From NCBI RefSeq assembly GCF_000832985.1, contig NZ_CP009920.1, forward strand, positions 1,612,001-1,676,000: DNA of 64,000 nucleotides, read 5' to 3'. The position numbers and the translations under genes were made by a program. Source of the DNA: Priestia megaterium NBRC 15308 = ATCC 14581 (GTDB lineage: Bacteria; Bacillota; Bacilli; Bacillales; Bacillaceae_H). Positions 35,701 through 45,070 of this stretch are shown piece after piece. Positions within the stretch are counted from its first letter, which is position 1. Each line of letters begins with the position of its first letter. Under the pieces are notes generated by a model that worked only from the letters and a program-made list of their open reading frames with translations, was not told the origin of the DNA and searched no databases.

Positions 35701-36007
35701 ACAATAAAAAGAAGTTGAGATATAACGAAATGAATCCAATCTCAGGACGAACAAATGGGATACATGAGCTGAACCGCTTGTGACACAGCAGTTGATTTCC
35801 GTGCAAAACTTCGCTTTCCGCGGACGGGCGCTGAGCCTCCTCGTCGCATACACTCCTGTGGGGCCTCACCTGCTCCGCTTTTCCTGCAGGAGTCTTCGCC
35901 TTGCCCTCCACTCAGCAGCTAGAAGAATCTAAACTAATAAAACCTGCGTTTACCATAAAAAAAACGAACCACTAATCAAAAGTCTTGATCAATGGTTCGT
36001 TTTTCAC
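35701..36007. repeat. Dispersed intergenic repeat, copy 2 (full length)
   Basis: About 307 bases, the longest of three copies. Left end AAAAAGAAGTTGAGATATAA, then CAATCTCAGGACGAACAAATG and TGAGCTGAACCGCTTGTGACA, then a GC-rich core (about 35818-35905) with GCTTTCCGCGGACGGGCG ... CCTGCAGGAGTCTTCG that can fold, then CCTGCGTTTACC and a terminator hairpin. Faint similarity to copy 1 continues past the hairpin to the yteJ stop codon. Its 72-codon open frame is a repeat product, not a gene. Confidence 0.85.
35961..36004 (-). terminator. Terminator after yteJ, inside repeat copy 2
   Basis: AAAACGAACCACTAATCAA faces TTGATCAATGGTTCGTTTT. The two imperfect positions are G-U pairs in minus-strand RNA but C-A mismatches in plus-strand RNA, so it is built for the minus strand. 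Confidence 0.85.
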
Positions 36008-36042
36008 TTCGTCTAAAATCCTTTTATTCTAGCCTCTTTTGA

Positions 36043-36546
36043 TTATCTGCTGATTGTACCTTCATGTATGACAGTTGTATCTGCGTAGTAATCGTGTGCT
36101 CCTTGCTTCTTAGGTAAAAACGCAACTAATAAATAGCCAAGTAAAAAAACTGTTTTAGAAATATAGCGTCCAACTCCTTCACGAAACAGCACAACAGGCC
36201 AAGTTAAAGTGGAGTCTTTCAGCGATACTACTTTAAGCCCAAACACCATCTTTCCAAGCGTTTGTCCAAAATACTTGGTCATTAAAACAAAATAACCATA
36301 AAAGATAATAACCGTTACAATCGTATAGGGAGAAAAAAATCCATCTCCTCGAGAAATACCTGCTAAATGGAAAATAGGCTTGATCAGCAGAGAGTTCAAG
36401 CTAGCTACCACAGCTAGATCTAAAAGATATGCCCAAAAGCGCATCCAAAAGCCTGCATAATGGAAGTCACTACCTATTGGCGTACTTACCGCTGGCTCAT
36501 GTTTTATATTGTCGTTTGATTCGGTTGAATGAGACTGATTTTCCAT
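36043..36546 (-). CDS. yteJ: RDD-family membrane protein YteJ
   Basis: The 167-residue protein is an RDD-family membrane protein with about three helices. Its first helix begins GFWMRFWAYLLDLAVV, where the Arg and Asp are the family's namesakes, and it has QTLGKMVFGLKVVSLKDS before the last helix region. It matches B. subtilis YteJ, encoded after sppA. The longer open frame starts 21 bases upstream inside the sppA end; AGAGGTGG before the ATG at 36546 supports the shorter form. A role with SppA in envelope stress is inferred from position only. Confidence 0.88.
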   Translation of the reverse strand: MENQSHSTESNDNIKHEPAVSTPIGSDFHYAGFWMRFWAYLLDLAVVASLNSLLIKPIFHLAGISRGDGFFSPYTIVTVIIFYGYFVLMTKYFGQTLGKMVFGLKVVSLKDSTLTWPVVLFREGVGRYISKTVFLLGYLLVAFLPKKQGAHDYYADTTVIHEGTISR

Positions 36547-36556
36547 GTTCCCACCT

Positions 36557-37567
36557 CTATTCTGCATATAAATACATCAGACGCGGAGAGCTTGGCTGCG
36601 CAAATGTTTTTAACATTGCAGTAACTTGTTCATCTCCACCTATTACTTTTTGCATGCTCATTGAAAGCCAAGAAGGCAGTCCGAATCCTTGATTGTATTG
36701 AATTACTTGTGCACCTTTTAACTTATAATCTTTCTCCATTCCTGTTACCGCATCTTCAAAATAGCCTAGTTGATCGACCAGCTTCAGCTCTTTAGCCTGA
36801 CGTCCATCGTACACTCGTCCATCTGCGAGAGAACGCACTTTTTCTTTAGACAAGTGACGTCCCTCAGAGATAACATTGACAAAACCATCGTACGAGTTGT
36901 CTACAAGTGTTTGCATAATTTCTTTTTCTTCTCCGGTCATTTCTCTTGTTGGAGACATAATATCTTTATGAGCTCCGCTTTTAATCACGACAGATTCTAC
37001 TCCTAGTTTATCAGCCAGCTTGCCGTAGTTAACGCTTTGCATAATTACACCTAGTGAACCTGTTAAAGTGTCCGGGATTGCATAGATTTTGTTAGCCGCT
37101 GTTGAAATGTAATAGCCTCCTGAAGCAGCCATTGATCCCATTGAAATATACACTGGCTTTTTCGTTTCTTTCTTCAGCTCTTCAATTTTTTTATGTATTT
37201 CAGCACTTTCAACGACGCCGCCGCCCGGTGAATTCACCTTAATAATGACTCCTTTAACTGTCTTATCATTTTTTGCAGCCTCTAGCTGCTTTAAAAATGC
37301 TTGGTGGTTATAACCATTTTGGGACATAAGCGGAGAGGAACCGCTTCCTGTATCTTGAATCGTTCCATTGACCTCTAGCACTGCAATTTTCTTAGCTGCA
37401 TTCCCTTTTTCAATAACTGTTTCTGATAGTTCGCTGTCGTCTCCTCCAAAGATGCCTGCCAGACCGTCATCTTTTTCTTCTTTGACTGAAAAACCAATAT
37501 TAACAATCGCAGAAAAAATGAATAAGCAGGCCGCAATTAAAAGAGCAATCCACCTTTTTTTACTCAT
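36557..37567 (-). CDS. sppA: Signal peptide peptidase SppA
   Basis: SppA is a membrane-anchored serine peptidase of the ClpP/crotonase fold that degrades leftover signal peptides. The 336-residue protein has one N-terminal helix (about 7-24), VEVNGTIQ-type strand [25 protein letters not shown], the nucleophile Ser in [12 protein letters not shown] and the general-base Lys in [13 protein letters not shown]. Length equals B. subtilis SppA. It is first in sppA-yteJ with an AAGGAGG site. It is divergent from the NAD kinase gene. Confidence 0.94.
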   Translation of the reverse strand: MSKKRWIALLIAACLFIFSAIVNIGFSVKEEKDDGLAGIFGGDDSELSETVIEKGNAAKKIAVLEVNGTIQDTGSGSSPLMSQNGYNHQAFLKQLEAAKNDKTVKGVIIKVNSPGGGVVESAEIHKKIEELKKETKKPVYISMGSMAASGGYYISTAANKIYAIPDTLTGSLGVIMQSVNYGKLADKLGVESVVIKSGAHKDIMSPTREMTGEEKEIMQTLVDNSYDGFVNVISEGRHLSKEKVRSLADGRVYDGRQAKELKLVDQLGYFEDAVTGMEKDYKLKGAQVIQYNQGFGLPSWLSMSMQKVIGGDEQVTAMLKTFAQPSSPRLMYLYAE

Positions 37568-37716
37568 GAAAATCCTCCTTTTTAGGTGTCAGAATTAAAA
37601 GATTATTCTTTTAATTCTTAAAGCAATAATGCTATAATTATTGTAACAAACTTTTTTTAAAAAGTTTACTTTATCGCTAATATTTTACATATCAGACAAA
37701 CAAGGGGGAACTATCT

Positions 37717-38517
37717 ATGCCAAATCGTCGCAACGTTTATTTCTTTCATCCAAAAAACCAGGAAACAAAGGCGCTCGTAAGTCCACTTATTGAACTTGCA
37801 AAACAATATGACTTTCAAGTAGTAGATCATTTCGACAGCGCTAACATCATTGTAAGTATTGGCGGTGACGGAGCTTTCTTACAGGCTGTCCGTCAATCTG
37901 GCTTTCGAGATGACTGCTTATATGCTGGTGTCACAACTTCAGATCAACTAAGCTTTTACTGCGATTTTCATATCGATGAAACGGATAAAATGATTGAAGC
38001 TATTACGACAGAAAATATAGAAGTACGTCGATTTCCCGTTTTACAAACTCAAATTGATCAAGGAACTTCTTTTTATTGCTTAAATGAATGTTCGATTCGA
38101 TCAGGAGTTATAAAAACACTCAGTCTAGATGTTTTTATTAATGAAAATCACTTTGAAACATTCCGTGGGGATGGGATGATTATTTCAACACCAACAGGCA
38201 GTACGGCTTATAATAAATCGGTAAGTGGAGCCGTAGTTGATCCGTTAATTCCTTGTATGCAAGTCAGCGAATTGGCATCGTTAAATAATAATAACTATCG
38301 TACATTAGGATCTTCATTCATTCTAAGCGCTGAGCATACGCTCACTTTAAAACTATCCAATGACAACAATCACAGTCCAATTATTGGAATAGATAACGAA
38401 GCATTAAATGCACGTCAAGTTGATCAAGTTCAAATTCGTTTAAGCGACCGTCAAATTAAAACGGTTAAGCTGAAAGATAACTCTTTCTGGCAAAGAGTTA
38501 AGCGTACGTTTCTATAA
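37717..38517 (+). CDS. nadF2: NAD kinase 2
   Basis: The 266-residue enzyme phosphorylates NAD to NADP. The diagnostic motifs are SIGGDGAFLQAV (phosphate donor/NAD site) and ISTPTGSTAYNKS. It matches the second B. subtilis NAD kinase, YtdI/PpnKB, by its place beside sppA, its length and its N-terminus MPNRRNVYFFH; the main NAD kinase would be encoded elsewhere. A ribosome site AAGGGGGAA precedes the ATG. A strong hairpin shared with the converging ytcJ follows. Confidence 0.93.
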   Translation: MPNRRNVYFFHPKNQETKALVSPLIELAKQYDFQVVDHFDSANIIVSIGGDGAFLQAVRQSGFRDDCLYAGVTTSDQLSFYCDFHIDETDKMIEAITTENIEVRRFPVLQTQIDQGTSFYCLNECSIRSGVIKTLSLDVFINENHFETFRGDGMIISTPTGSTAYNKSVSGAVVDPLIPCMQVSELASLNNNNYRTLGSSFILSAEHTLTLKLSNDNNHSPIIGIDNEALNARQVDQVQIRLSDRQIKTVKLKDNSFWQRVKRTFL

Positions 38518-38519
38518 TA

Positions 38520-38543
38520 AAAAGCGCCCTTGGGCGCTTTTTA
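38520..38543. terminator. Bidirectional terminator between nadF2 and ytcJ
   Basis: AAAAAGCGCCC and GGGCGCTTTTT form a perfect stem around a TTG-like loop, directly after the nadF2 stop codon. Confidence 0.88.
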
Positions 38544-40133
38544 TTTTTGATATACAATTTCTCCATTAATAGCAGTCATCTGCACCTGTACCCCTGGAAT
38601 ATCATCTGCAGGTATCTCAAACAGATCTCTTTCTAATACGGTAAAATCAGCTACATAGTCTTTTTGAATATATCCTTTTTTATGCTCTTGATGAATGGCC
38701 TGCGCGCTTCCTAATGTAAACAGCTGAACAGCTTCAAATACAGTGAGTCGCTCAGAAGGTATGTAAACGACCGAGCTGTTCGGAGAAGTTTTTCTAGAAA
38801 CTGCTGCATGAATCGTTAACATGGGATTGATAGGTTCAATAGGCGCATCCGATCCGCCTGCACACATAACGCCCTCGTCCAATAACGTTTTCCACGCATA
38901 GCAATAGTCCAAATGCTCTTCTCCAATTTTTTCAATAACCCATGGAAAATCACTGGCTAAAAACCGAGGCTGGATATCCAGCACAACCGGGAGCTTTTTT
39001 ACACGATCAACTAAATCTTTTCGTAGGATTTGCGCATGAATAATACGATCTCTTTGCCCTGTTTGAGGAGGATATTGTTCGATGCTTTCTACTACATATT
39101 GAAACGCTAAATCACCAATCGCATGAATTGCAACGGTCATATTCAATTCCCTCGCTTTTCTCACTAGCTGTTTTAATTCATCGAGTGATTGAATAGCTAC
39201 ACCTCTTGTAGAAGGGTCGCTTTTGTATGGAAAGCTTAAAAGAGCAGATTGACTGCCGAGCGAACCATCAGCAAAAATCTTCATTGGCCCTATTTCAATA
39301 AAAGCGGATGTGTCTTTCTTTTCTTCAACGTATGTATACATATCATCTACAGCTTCATGATGAACAAGTAAATGAGCACGAAACAGCTGCTTTTCTTTAT
39401 GAATAACGTCTTGAAATGCTTGATATGTACGCAAAAAGCCTCCATAATAATTTAAATCTTCCGTATGTCCACCCGTCAATCCGTACTGAACACAATCTTT
39501 AATAGCTACTGAAAGAGCTTGTCGAATGTATGCTTCCGTTACTTGAGGAATATGAGCCGTTACTAATTCTTGCGCTTGATCAGCCAAAAAACCAGTAGGA
39601 TTTCCCGCTTCATCCCTCTGGATAATACCTCCTTCCGGGTCGCGTGTTTCAGCTGTAATCCCGGCTTTTTTAAGAGCAGTCCCGTTTACTACTAATCCGT
39701 GACGACAGACTCGCTTCAACATAATAGGATGTTCTGTTGAAAGTTGATCAAGATCTTGATAGTGAATCAAAGAGGAATCTTCCCACTGATTTTCATCCCA
39801 ACCTTCTCCAATTACCCATTCTCCTTTTGGTGTACTCTCTACTTTTTGCCGAACGCGCATCAGCACGTCTTCCTTAGAAGTAGCTTGAGACAAATCAAGC
39901 CTAATGAGCTTTTCACCATGACCAATTAAGTGAAGATGGCTATCTACAAAGCCCGGATACATTGGATATCCCTTGAGGTGTACTTCATTGTCAATCTCAG
40001 CACCCCATTTGATTCTTAGATCTTCTTCTGCGCCTATATCTTCAATGAATCCTTTTTCAATATATACGCTTTCTACATGCTCATCTTCTTTTAGCATCGT
40101 ATATATTTTGCCTCCGTAAAATAAAGTCCCCAT
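38541..40133 (-). CDS. ytcJ: Amidohydrolase YtcJ
   Basis: The 530-residue protein is a metal-dependent amidohydrolase of the YtcJ type. It has the metal motif GFVDSHLHLIGHG (about 63-75), HAIGDLAFQY with another ligand His, and the Asp of GGSDAPIEPINP. The substrate is unknown; family members act on N-acyl or formamide-type bonds. The frame is open 90 bases further upstream, but AAAGGAG with 9-base spacing to the ATG at 40133 gives MGTLFYGGKIYT, the normal N-terminus. It ends in a terminator shared with nadF2 and lies after sspA. Confidence 0.9.
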   Translation of the reverse strand: MGTLFYGGKIYTMLKEDEHVESVYIEKGFIEDIGAEEDLRIKWGAEIDNEVHLKGYPMYPGFVDSHLHLIGHGEKLIRLDLSQATSKEDVLMRVRQKVESTPKGEWVIGEGWDENQWEDSSLIHYQDLDQLSTEHPIMLKRVCRHGLVVNGTALKKAGITAETRDPEGGIIQRDEAGNPTGFLADQAQELVTAHIPQVTEAYIRQALSVAIKDCVQYGLTGGHTEDLNYYGGFLRTYQAFQDVIHKEKQLFRAHLLVHHEAVDDMYTYVEEKKDTSAFIEIGPMKIFADGSLGSQSALLSFPYKSDPSTRGVAIQSLDELKQLVRKARELNMTVAIHAIGDLAFQYVVESIEQYPPQTGQRDRIIHAQILRKDLVDRVKKLPVVLDIQPRFLASDFPWVIEKIGEEHLDYCYAWKTLLDEGVMCAGGSDAPIEPINPMLTIHAAVSRKTSPNSSVVYIPSERLTVFEAVQLFTLGSAQAIHQEHKKGYIQKDYVADFTVLERDLFEIPADDIPGVQVQMTAINGEIVYQK

Positions 40134-40201
40134 CGCCAACATCTCCTTTACTTTATAAAGCTTGATCTTGTCTCTATTATACGTGACAAAACAAACAAGA
40201 C

Positions 40202-40231
40202 AAAAGAGTGAGGTTTCCCCCACTCTTTTTA
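40202..40231 (-). terminator. Terminator of sspA
   Basis: AAAAGAGTGAGG and CCCCACTCTTTT form a stem around TTTC; U-rich sequence follows on the minus strand (TTTTGTCTTGTTTG). Confidence 0.75.
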
Positions 40232-40256
40232 GCCATCATTATTTAGTTAATATGAC

Positions 40257-40445
40257 TTATTTACCACCAAGTTGTTGCTCAGCCATTTGAACTAAGCGTT
40301 TAGTGATTTCTCCACCAACAGATCCGTTAGCGCGAGCTGTTGCTTCTGGTCCAAGATTTACACCGAATTCAGAAGCGATTTCGTATTTCATTTGGTCGAT
40401 AGCAGCTGCTGAACCAGGAGCTACTAATTTGTTTGTGTTTGCCAT
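40257..40445 (-). CDS. sspA: Alpha/beta-type small acid-soluble spore protein (SASP-A)
   Basis: This 62-codon gene encodes a DNA-binding spore protein that coats and protects forespore DNA. It has the two SASP signatures: [19 protein letters not shown] with the GPR protease cleavage site between Glu and Ile, and [20 protein letters not shown]. The sequence agrees with my memory of B. megaterium SASP-A, one of the best arguments for the host. An AAGGAGGTG ribosome site precedes the ATG. It is monocistronic with its own terminator. Forespore sigma-G control is expected, but I could not fix a convincing promoter. Confidence 0.96.
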   Translation of the reverse strand: MANTNKLVAPGSAAAIDQMKYEIASEFGVNLGPEATARANGSVGGEITKRLVQMAEQQLGGK

Positions 40446-40533
40446 GTGTTTTCACCTCCTTGTTGAATATAGATTGTGTCAAAACACATGGCATCATACA
40501 TTATTTTTTTGGTAATTTTATGAAATTTAACTT

Positions 40534-41745
40534 TTAAAATAAATCTTCTACGCTGTCTGCGGTATTTGTAGCCGAAGAAGCTGTCATCTCAAGCGTTTCT
40601 ACATTATTTACCGCTTCTTGAATTAATGTTTCAAAATCATAAAATTGTTCGTATCGATTTATTTTTTCACGCTTTGGCTTCGTTTTTGGTGAGCTTGGCG
40701 TAAAAATTGTACAGCAGTCTTCATACGGTCGATTCGAAATTTCATGTGTATCAATTTTGCGGGCAATTTCAACAATCTCCGTTTTATCCATTGTTACAAG
40801 CGGACGCAAAATTGGCGTATTAGTCACTTCATTAATCGCATACATGCTCTCAACCGTTTGACTAGCTACTTGCCCTAAGCTGTCGCCAGTTACGATAGCT
40901 AACGATTCATTTTTTTCACGAATAAGGTCCGTGATTCGAAGCATCATACGGCGTGTAGAGGTCATGGTATAATTCTCTGGAATTTGCTTTTGAATCGCTT
41001 GCTGTACAGCTGTAAACGGTACAATGTGAAGCTTTACTTTTTCGTGATAAGCCGTTAATTTTTGCGTTAAATCGATGACCTTTTGCTTAGAACGTTCACT
41101 TGTAAAAGGCGGACTGTAAAAATGAACCGCTTCTATTTCTAAACCACGCTTCATGGCTAAGTATCCTGCAACCGGGCTGTCAATTCCTCCAGAAAGCATC
41201 AGCATCGCTTTTCCACTCGTACCAACTGGAAGACCTCCTGCTCCGCGATAATCAAAACATGTAATATACGTTGCTTCACTTCTCACTTCTACTCGTACAT
41301 TTACGCTTGGTTCTTTTACGTTTACCTTTAGATGCTCTGTATTTCGTAGAATATGACTTCCTACTGCATAATTTAATTCGTTTGTATCAAGAGGAAATTG
41401 TTTATACGCTCTCCGAGTAGATACTTTGAATGTTTTTCCTTCTATATCAAATTCTTTCATTGCTTCTAACGCTGCTTCTTGAATCGCTTCAAGCTCATTT
41501 TCAACTTTTAATGCTAAACTAAAGCTTTGAATACCAAAGATTTGCTGAAGACGTTCGATGATAGGCTCGTGATTTTCACCGTTTAAGTGAATATACATGC
41601 GGTCTCTTGTGTATTTTACGTGAATATTTTGGAATGCACTAAGAGCCGTTACGATATTTTTTCTTAGCTGGGCAACAAATTTTTTTCTATTTTGTCCTTT
41701 GGTTGAGATTTCTCCGTACCGAATTAAAATATGGTTATATATCAT
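40534..41745 (-). CDS. thiI: tRNA 4-thiouridine synthase / thiamine sulfur carrier ThiI
   Basis: ThiI adenylates and thiolates U8 of tRNA and feeds sulfur to thiamine synthesis. The 403-residue protein has an N-terminal ferredoxin-like plus THUMP region (about 1-165) and the PP-loop domain with MLSGGIDSPVAGYL, TGDSLGQVASQT and the Cys pair in EDCCTIFTP. It lacks the rhodanese domain of E. coli ThiI, as in B. subtilis, so the adjacent cysteine desulfurase must supply sulfur directly. ATG at 41745 is preferred over 41751 because of spacing from GAGG at the end of the neighbouring gene. Confidence 0.94.
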   Translation of the reverse strand: MIYNHILIRYGEISTKGQNRKKFVAQLRKNIVTALSAFQNIHVKYTRDRMYIHLNGENHEPIIERLQQIFGIQSFSLALKVENELEAIQEAALEAMKEFDIEGKTFKVSTRRAYKQFPLDTNELNYAVGSHILRNTEHLKVNVKEPSVNVRVEVRSEATYITCFDYRGAGGLPVGTSGKAMLMLSGGIDSPVAGYLAMKRGLEIEAVHFYSPPFTSERSKQKVIDLTQKLTAYHEKVKLHIVPFTAVQQAIQKQIPENYTMTSTRRMMLRITDLIREKNESLAIVTGDSLGQVASQTVESMYAINEVTNTPILRPLVTMDKTEIVEIARKIDTHEISNRPYEDCCTIFTPSSPKTKPKREKINRYEQFYDFETLIQEAVNNVETLEMTASSATNTADSVEDLF

Positions 41746-41751
41746 AATCAT

Positions 41752-42894
41752 TTACCTCATTACTTTCTTTAGATCTTCAATTACTGTGAAAATAGCATTT
41801 ACAATGGGCGTTACTTCATTATAATCATTTAAGCCTGACAAGCTTAATCGAATGGATTGATCGGCTTCTTCGTAATTTTTACCGATAGCTAAAAGCGTTT
41901 TGCTTGGCTTTTTTCGCTTTGATGAGCAAGCAGATGTAGTGGATACAAACACTCCTTTTTCTTCAAGAGCGTGAACAAAAACCTCACCTTTAATACCTTG
42001 TGCTGTAAAATTTATAATATGAGGTGCCGAATGCTCATTCGGCGTATTAACCGTGATTCTTTCGTGAGCAGAAAGTTTGTCCATCAGTTCTGCTTTTATT
42101 TCCCGCATTTTTTGCTGATTTTGAGCAGCATGTTCAAGTGTTAAACGAAGTGCTTTAGCAAATGCTACGATTCCCGGCACATTTTCCGTGCCTGATCGAT
42201 TCTGCATTTCCTGAGAGCCTCCGCTAAGCAGCGGATGAAGCTGAACTCCATTTCGTTTATATAAAATTCCCGTCCCTTTTAAGCCGTGAATTTTGTGCCC
42301 TGATAATGTGCATAAATCAATTTTATGATCCGCTAAAGAAAGCGGAACTTTTCCAATCCCCTGCACATGATCGACGTGAAAAAGCACCTTGGAATAGTTC
42401 GTCAGCATCTGTCCAATTTCTTCAATTGGCTGAATGGTGCCAATCTCATTATTTACATGCATAACAGATACTAAAATGGTTTCATCCGTAATAGCTGATT
42501 CAATAGCCGCAGGTGATACAAAACCACTGGAATCTACCGGAACATACGTAACGTTAAATCCTAGGACTTCTAACTGCTTGAATGGTTCATGAACAGAATC
42601 ATGTTCAATATTTGTCGTAATAATATGCTGACCTCGGCTTTTATATTGCATCGCTACGCCTTTAATAGCCAAATTATTTCCTTCCGTTCCTCCAGATGTA
42701 AAGATAATTTCATTTGACGATACGTGCAGCAATTCTGCTACTTGCTCACGCGAACGGCTCAACAAATTCTCCGCCTGTACGCCAAACTGATGGAGGGAGG
42801 ATGGATTGCCATAATAAGTTGTAGCTACTTTGATAAAAGATTGTATGACTTCGTTATAGGGTTTTGTTGTAGCGCTATTATCTAAATAAATCAA
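41752..42894 (-). CDS. nifZ: Cysteine desulfurase partner of ThiI (NifZ/IscS-like)
   Basis: This 380-residue PLP enzyme takes sulfur from cysteine. It has the PLP Lys in TLSGHKIHGLKG, the His of VDHVQGIG, and the catalytic Cys loop TTSACSSKRKKP. In B. subtilis the equivalent NifZ (YtbJ) works only with ThiI for tRNA 4-thiouridine. The stop codon is followed after a few bases by thiI, and the ribosome site for thiI lies inside this gene, so they form an operon. Start ATG 42894 gives MIYLDNSATTKPY; its upstream GGGGGCGCG is an acceptable site. Confidence 0.92.
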   Translation of the reverse strand: MIYLDNSATTKPYNEVIQSFIKVATTYYGNPSSLHQFGVQAENLLSRSREQVAELLHVSSNEIIFTSGGTEGNNLAIKGVAMQYKSRGQHIITTNIEHDSVHEPFKQLEVLGFNVTYVPVDSSGFVSPAAIESAITDETILVSVMHVNNEIGTIQPIEEIGQMLTNYSKVLFHVDHVQGIGKVPLSLADHKIDLCTLSGHKIHGLKGTGILYKRNGVQLHPLLSGGSQEMQNRSGTENVPGIVAFAKALRLTLEHAAQNQQKMREIKAELMDKLSAHERITVNTPNEHSAPHIINFTAQGIKGEVFVHALEEKGVFVSTTSACSSKRKKPSKTLLAIGKNYEEADQSIRLSLSGLNDYNEVTPIVNAIFTVIEDLKKVMR

Positions 42895-43027
42895 GGATGC
42901 GCGCCCCCTTCTTCATTTTTTCGGAACAACGTATTATCATAACATACCTTAATACTTTTTTAAATTAGGTTTTGCCTTAGTAATCATAACAAGGATAGAC
43001 GATCTTTTCAAAGCTATTTGCCACTTT

Positions 43028-43052
43028 ATAAGCAAGGTCTCCCCTTGCTTAT
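43028..43052. other. Perfect 10-bp hairpin without U-tract upstream of nifZ
   Basis: ATAAGCAAGG and CCTTGCTTAT flank a 5-base loop. It lies in the 271-base gap between ezrA and nifZ, between the ezrA terminator and the nifZ start. No function is evident. Confidence 0.4.
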
Positions 43053-43134
43053 CCTAACAGTTGCTGCCGTATTTATAGACTATACCATTAGCATTGAAAG
43101 AGATACGAGATAGTATGCAAAGAAAAGCATCATA

Positions 43135-43167
43135 AAAAAGCTCGTGTCCAAAGGACACGAGCTTTTT
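43135..43167 (-). terminator. Terminator of ezrA
   Basis: AAAAAGCTCGTGTCC pairs perfectly with GGACACGAGCTTTTT around AAA; a TTTTTTATG tail follows on the minus strand. Confidence 0.9.
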
Positions 43168-44857
43168 AACTCTGTGAAGATACAATACGCTGTATACGAT
43201 CCAGCGCACCGGGATCTACTTGCTCAATAGCTGCAGATGCCTGTTTTAATGCTTCTTTGTATTCATAATGACGAAATGCTTCTTCTGCTTCTTCTAAAGA
43301 CTGTGCAATTGAGTGATGAGTACTTCTATAGCGGTTACCGTATTGAATCACTCTTTCAACGAGTCGCGCTTCTTCTAACATTGCCTCTGTTTCATCAAAT
43401 GTATCCTGAACAAAACCAACAGCATCTTCAAGTAAAGATTGAACAGCTTGAATATTAAGCGGTTTTTCTTTCAGCTTAGCGGTTACTTCATTTAAGATAT
43501 GAACCGTTTTTTCAAGCTGCACTTTATATTCTTCAGGAACACCAGGAAGGTTGCTTTTTTGAATAAGGCGTCGTGCTTCAATCAACTGAGATTTCAGTTC
43601 TTCTATTTTGTCCTTAGCTGAGAGCTCATCTTTGCGAAGAGCTTGTAGCATATCGCTATAGGATTCCTGAGATTCTTTTAATTGGTTAAGCTGTTTGGAA
43701 ACGTCTTCGAGTTCTTCTTGGATCACACTGTAGGCTAAATTGTGCTCCGCCACCTTGTCCGAAATATTATAGTACAAGTTAGTCAATCGTTTTAGTTCGC
43801 GGTCCATTTTATAATATACGTCTAAATCGCGCTCTTTAAAATGATAGCTTTGCTGTACAAATAGCGTTTCTTCACGAAGTTCACGGTTTCGTTCTTGAAG
43901 CATACGAAGGAAGTTAGATACCGTATGAGATTCACGGTTCATTTTATGATAGGAGAAAACCTCATGCTCAAGTGAGTCATATAACTGCTCTAAGCGTTCG
44001 TTCACATCATCTAGTTTTGTAATCGCTTCTTCCACATATAATTCTTCAATATCTGCAATAATTTCAGCAGTTTCTTGTTTTAAAAGCTCTACCGTTTCTT
44101 CTACTTGCAGATGATCTAACACATATCCCTGCTCACTCATTTCGTGGAACCCGTCAAGCAGTTCATTGAACTGAACAGGAAGAGTGGTCTGACACTCAAC
44201 TAACACTTTTGGAATTTGTTCTAAATACGAATCAATAGCTGTTAAATCAGTTTTTAATTGAAGAACAATCTCACGTGCTTGAAGATAGTTTCCGTTAATC
44301 GTCTCTTCCTCGTATTTTTTAAACTGCTCTTTAGACGTATTAATTGCGTATTCTAACGTTTTTTCAGCATTTCCATAGGAATACCGATGTGCGAGCAATT
44401 TTTTCTTCACATGGCGGTGAAGCTGATTTAATTCCTCAATATCATATCGATTATCTTGTTCGCTACCAATTAAATTTTGAAGTTCAGTAAGTATGTTTTC
44501 AATATCTATCTTGGTTTGTTCTAAGGCTTGATCAATATGTATAGATAACTGCTTCGCTTTTTTAAATCGGTATTTATCCGCTGCTTCTTCCGTTTCAAAC
44601 AGTTCTTTATCAATTTTAGGGAGATTAGTTGATATAATTTCATCCCACTGCTCACGCCAACGTTCAAATAGCTCTTCAGTTTGACCTGTCATGTTCAATT
44701 CTTTTACTTTTGAAATTTCCTCTGCAACTGGCGTATTTGCTAATTCGACTTTGATCGTTTCCAGGCGATCAATTTCTTGATAAATCTTTTTACGTGAAAA
44801 CATTCCGTACACAACTAATCCGATAATAAGTATGATTAGTGCTATAATGAATTCCAT
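43166..44857 (-). CDS. ezrA: Septation ring regulator EzrA
   Basis: EzrA is a membrane-anchored inhibitor of FtsZ ring formation away from midcell and a divisome part. The 563-residue protein has one N-terminal helix (about 3-20) with its C-terminus in the cytoplasm and a long series of coiled coils with spectrin-like repeats. The C-terminal QNR patch region, GNRYRSTHHSIAQSLEEAEEAF, is clear. Length is normal. It is followed by a strong terminator and is divergent from hisJ, as in B. subtilis. Confidence 0.95.
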   Translation of the reverse strand: MEFIIALIILIIGLVVYGMFSRKKIYQEIDRLETIKVELANTPVAEEISKVKELNMTGQTEELFERWREQWDEIISTNLPKIDKELFETEEAADKYRFKKAKQLSIHIDQALEQTKIDIENILTELQNLIGSEQDNRYDIEELNQLHRHVKKKLLAHRYSYGNAEKTLEYAINTSKEQFKKYEEETINGNYLQAREIVLQLKTDLTAIDSYLEQIPKVLVECQTTLPVQFNELLDGFHEMSEQGYVLDHLQVEETVELLKQETAEIIADIEELYVEEAITKLDDVNERLEQLYDSLEHEVFSYHKMNRESHTVSNFLRMLQERNRELREETLFVQQSYHFKERDLDVYYKMDRELKRLTNLYYNISDKVAEHNLAYSVIQEELEDVSKQLNQLKESQESYSDMLQALRKDELSAKDKIEELKSQLIEARRLIQKSNLPGVPEEYKVQLEKTVHILNEVTAKLKEKPLNIQAVQSLLEDAVGFVQDTFDETEAMLEEARLVERVIQYGNRYRSTHHSIAQSLEEAEEAFRHYEYKEALKQASAAIEQVDPGALDRIQRIVSSQS

Positions 44858-45070
44858 ACTAAGCCCCCTTACAGTGCGTTCTACATGACAAGTTTCTTAT
44901 TTATAAAAAGGGTCAATTTAATCCTTTAAATTTTTTTGCGTCAATGTTTTTATGATACCATGTAAAGTCCAACTTTTGAGCAAAAAATTAAATTTTTTTA
45001 TACAAAATATTGGCATGGAGTCACTTTGTGTCGTTACAATGGAAAAAGAAGAAAAAAGGAGGCATTTTTT

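Noticed and set aside
35693-35911. Minus-strand open frame of 72 codons (MEGKAKTPAGKAEQ...)
   Set aside because: It lies entirely in or at the edge of repeat copy 2, has no ribosome site, and reads through the GC-rich core; similar frames likely appear as false hypothetical proteins wherever the repeat occurs.
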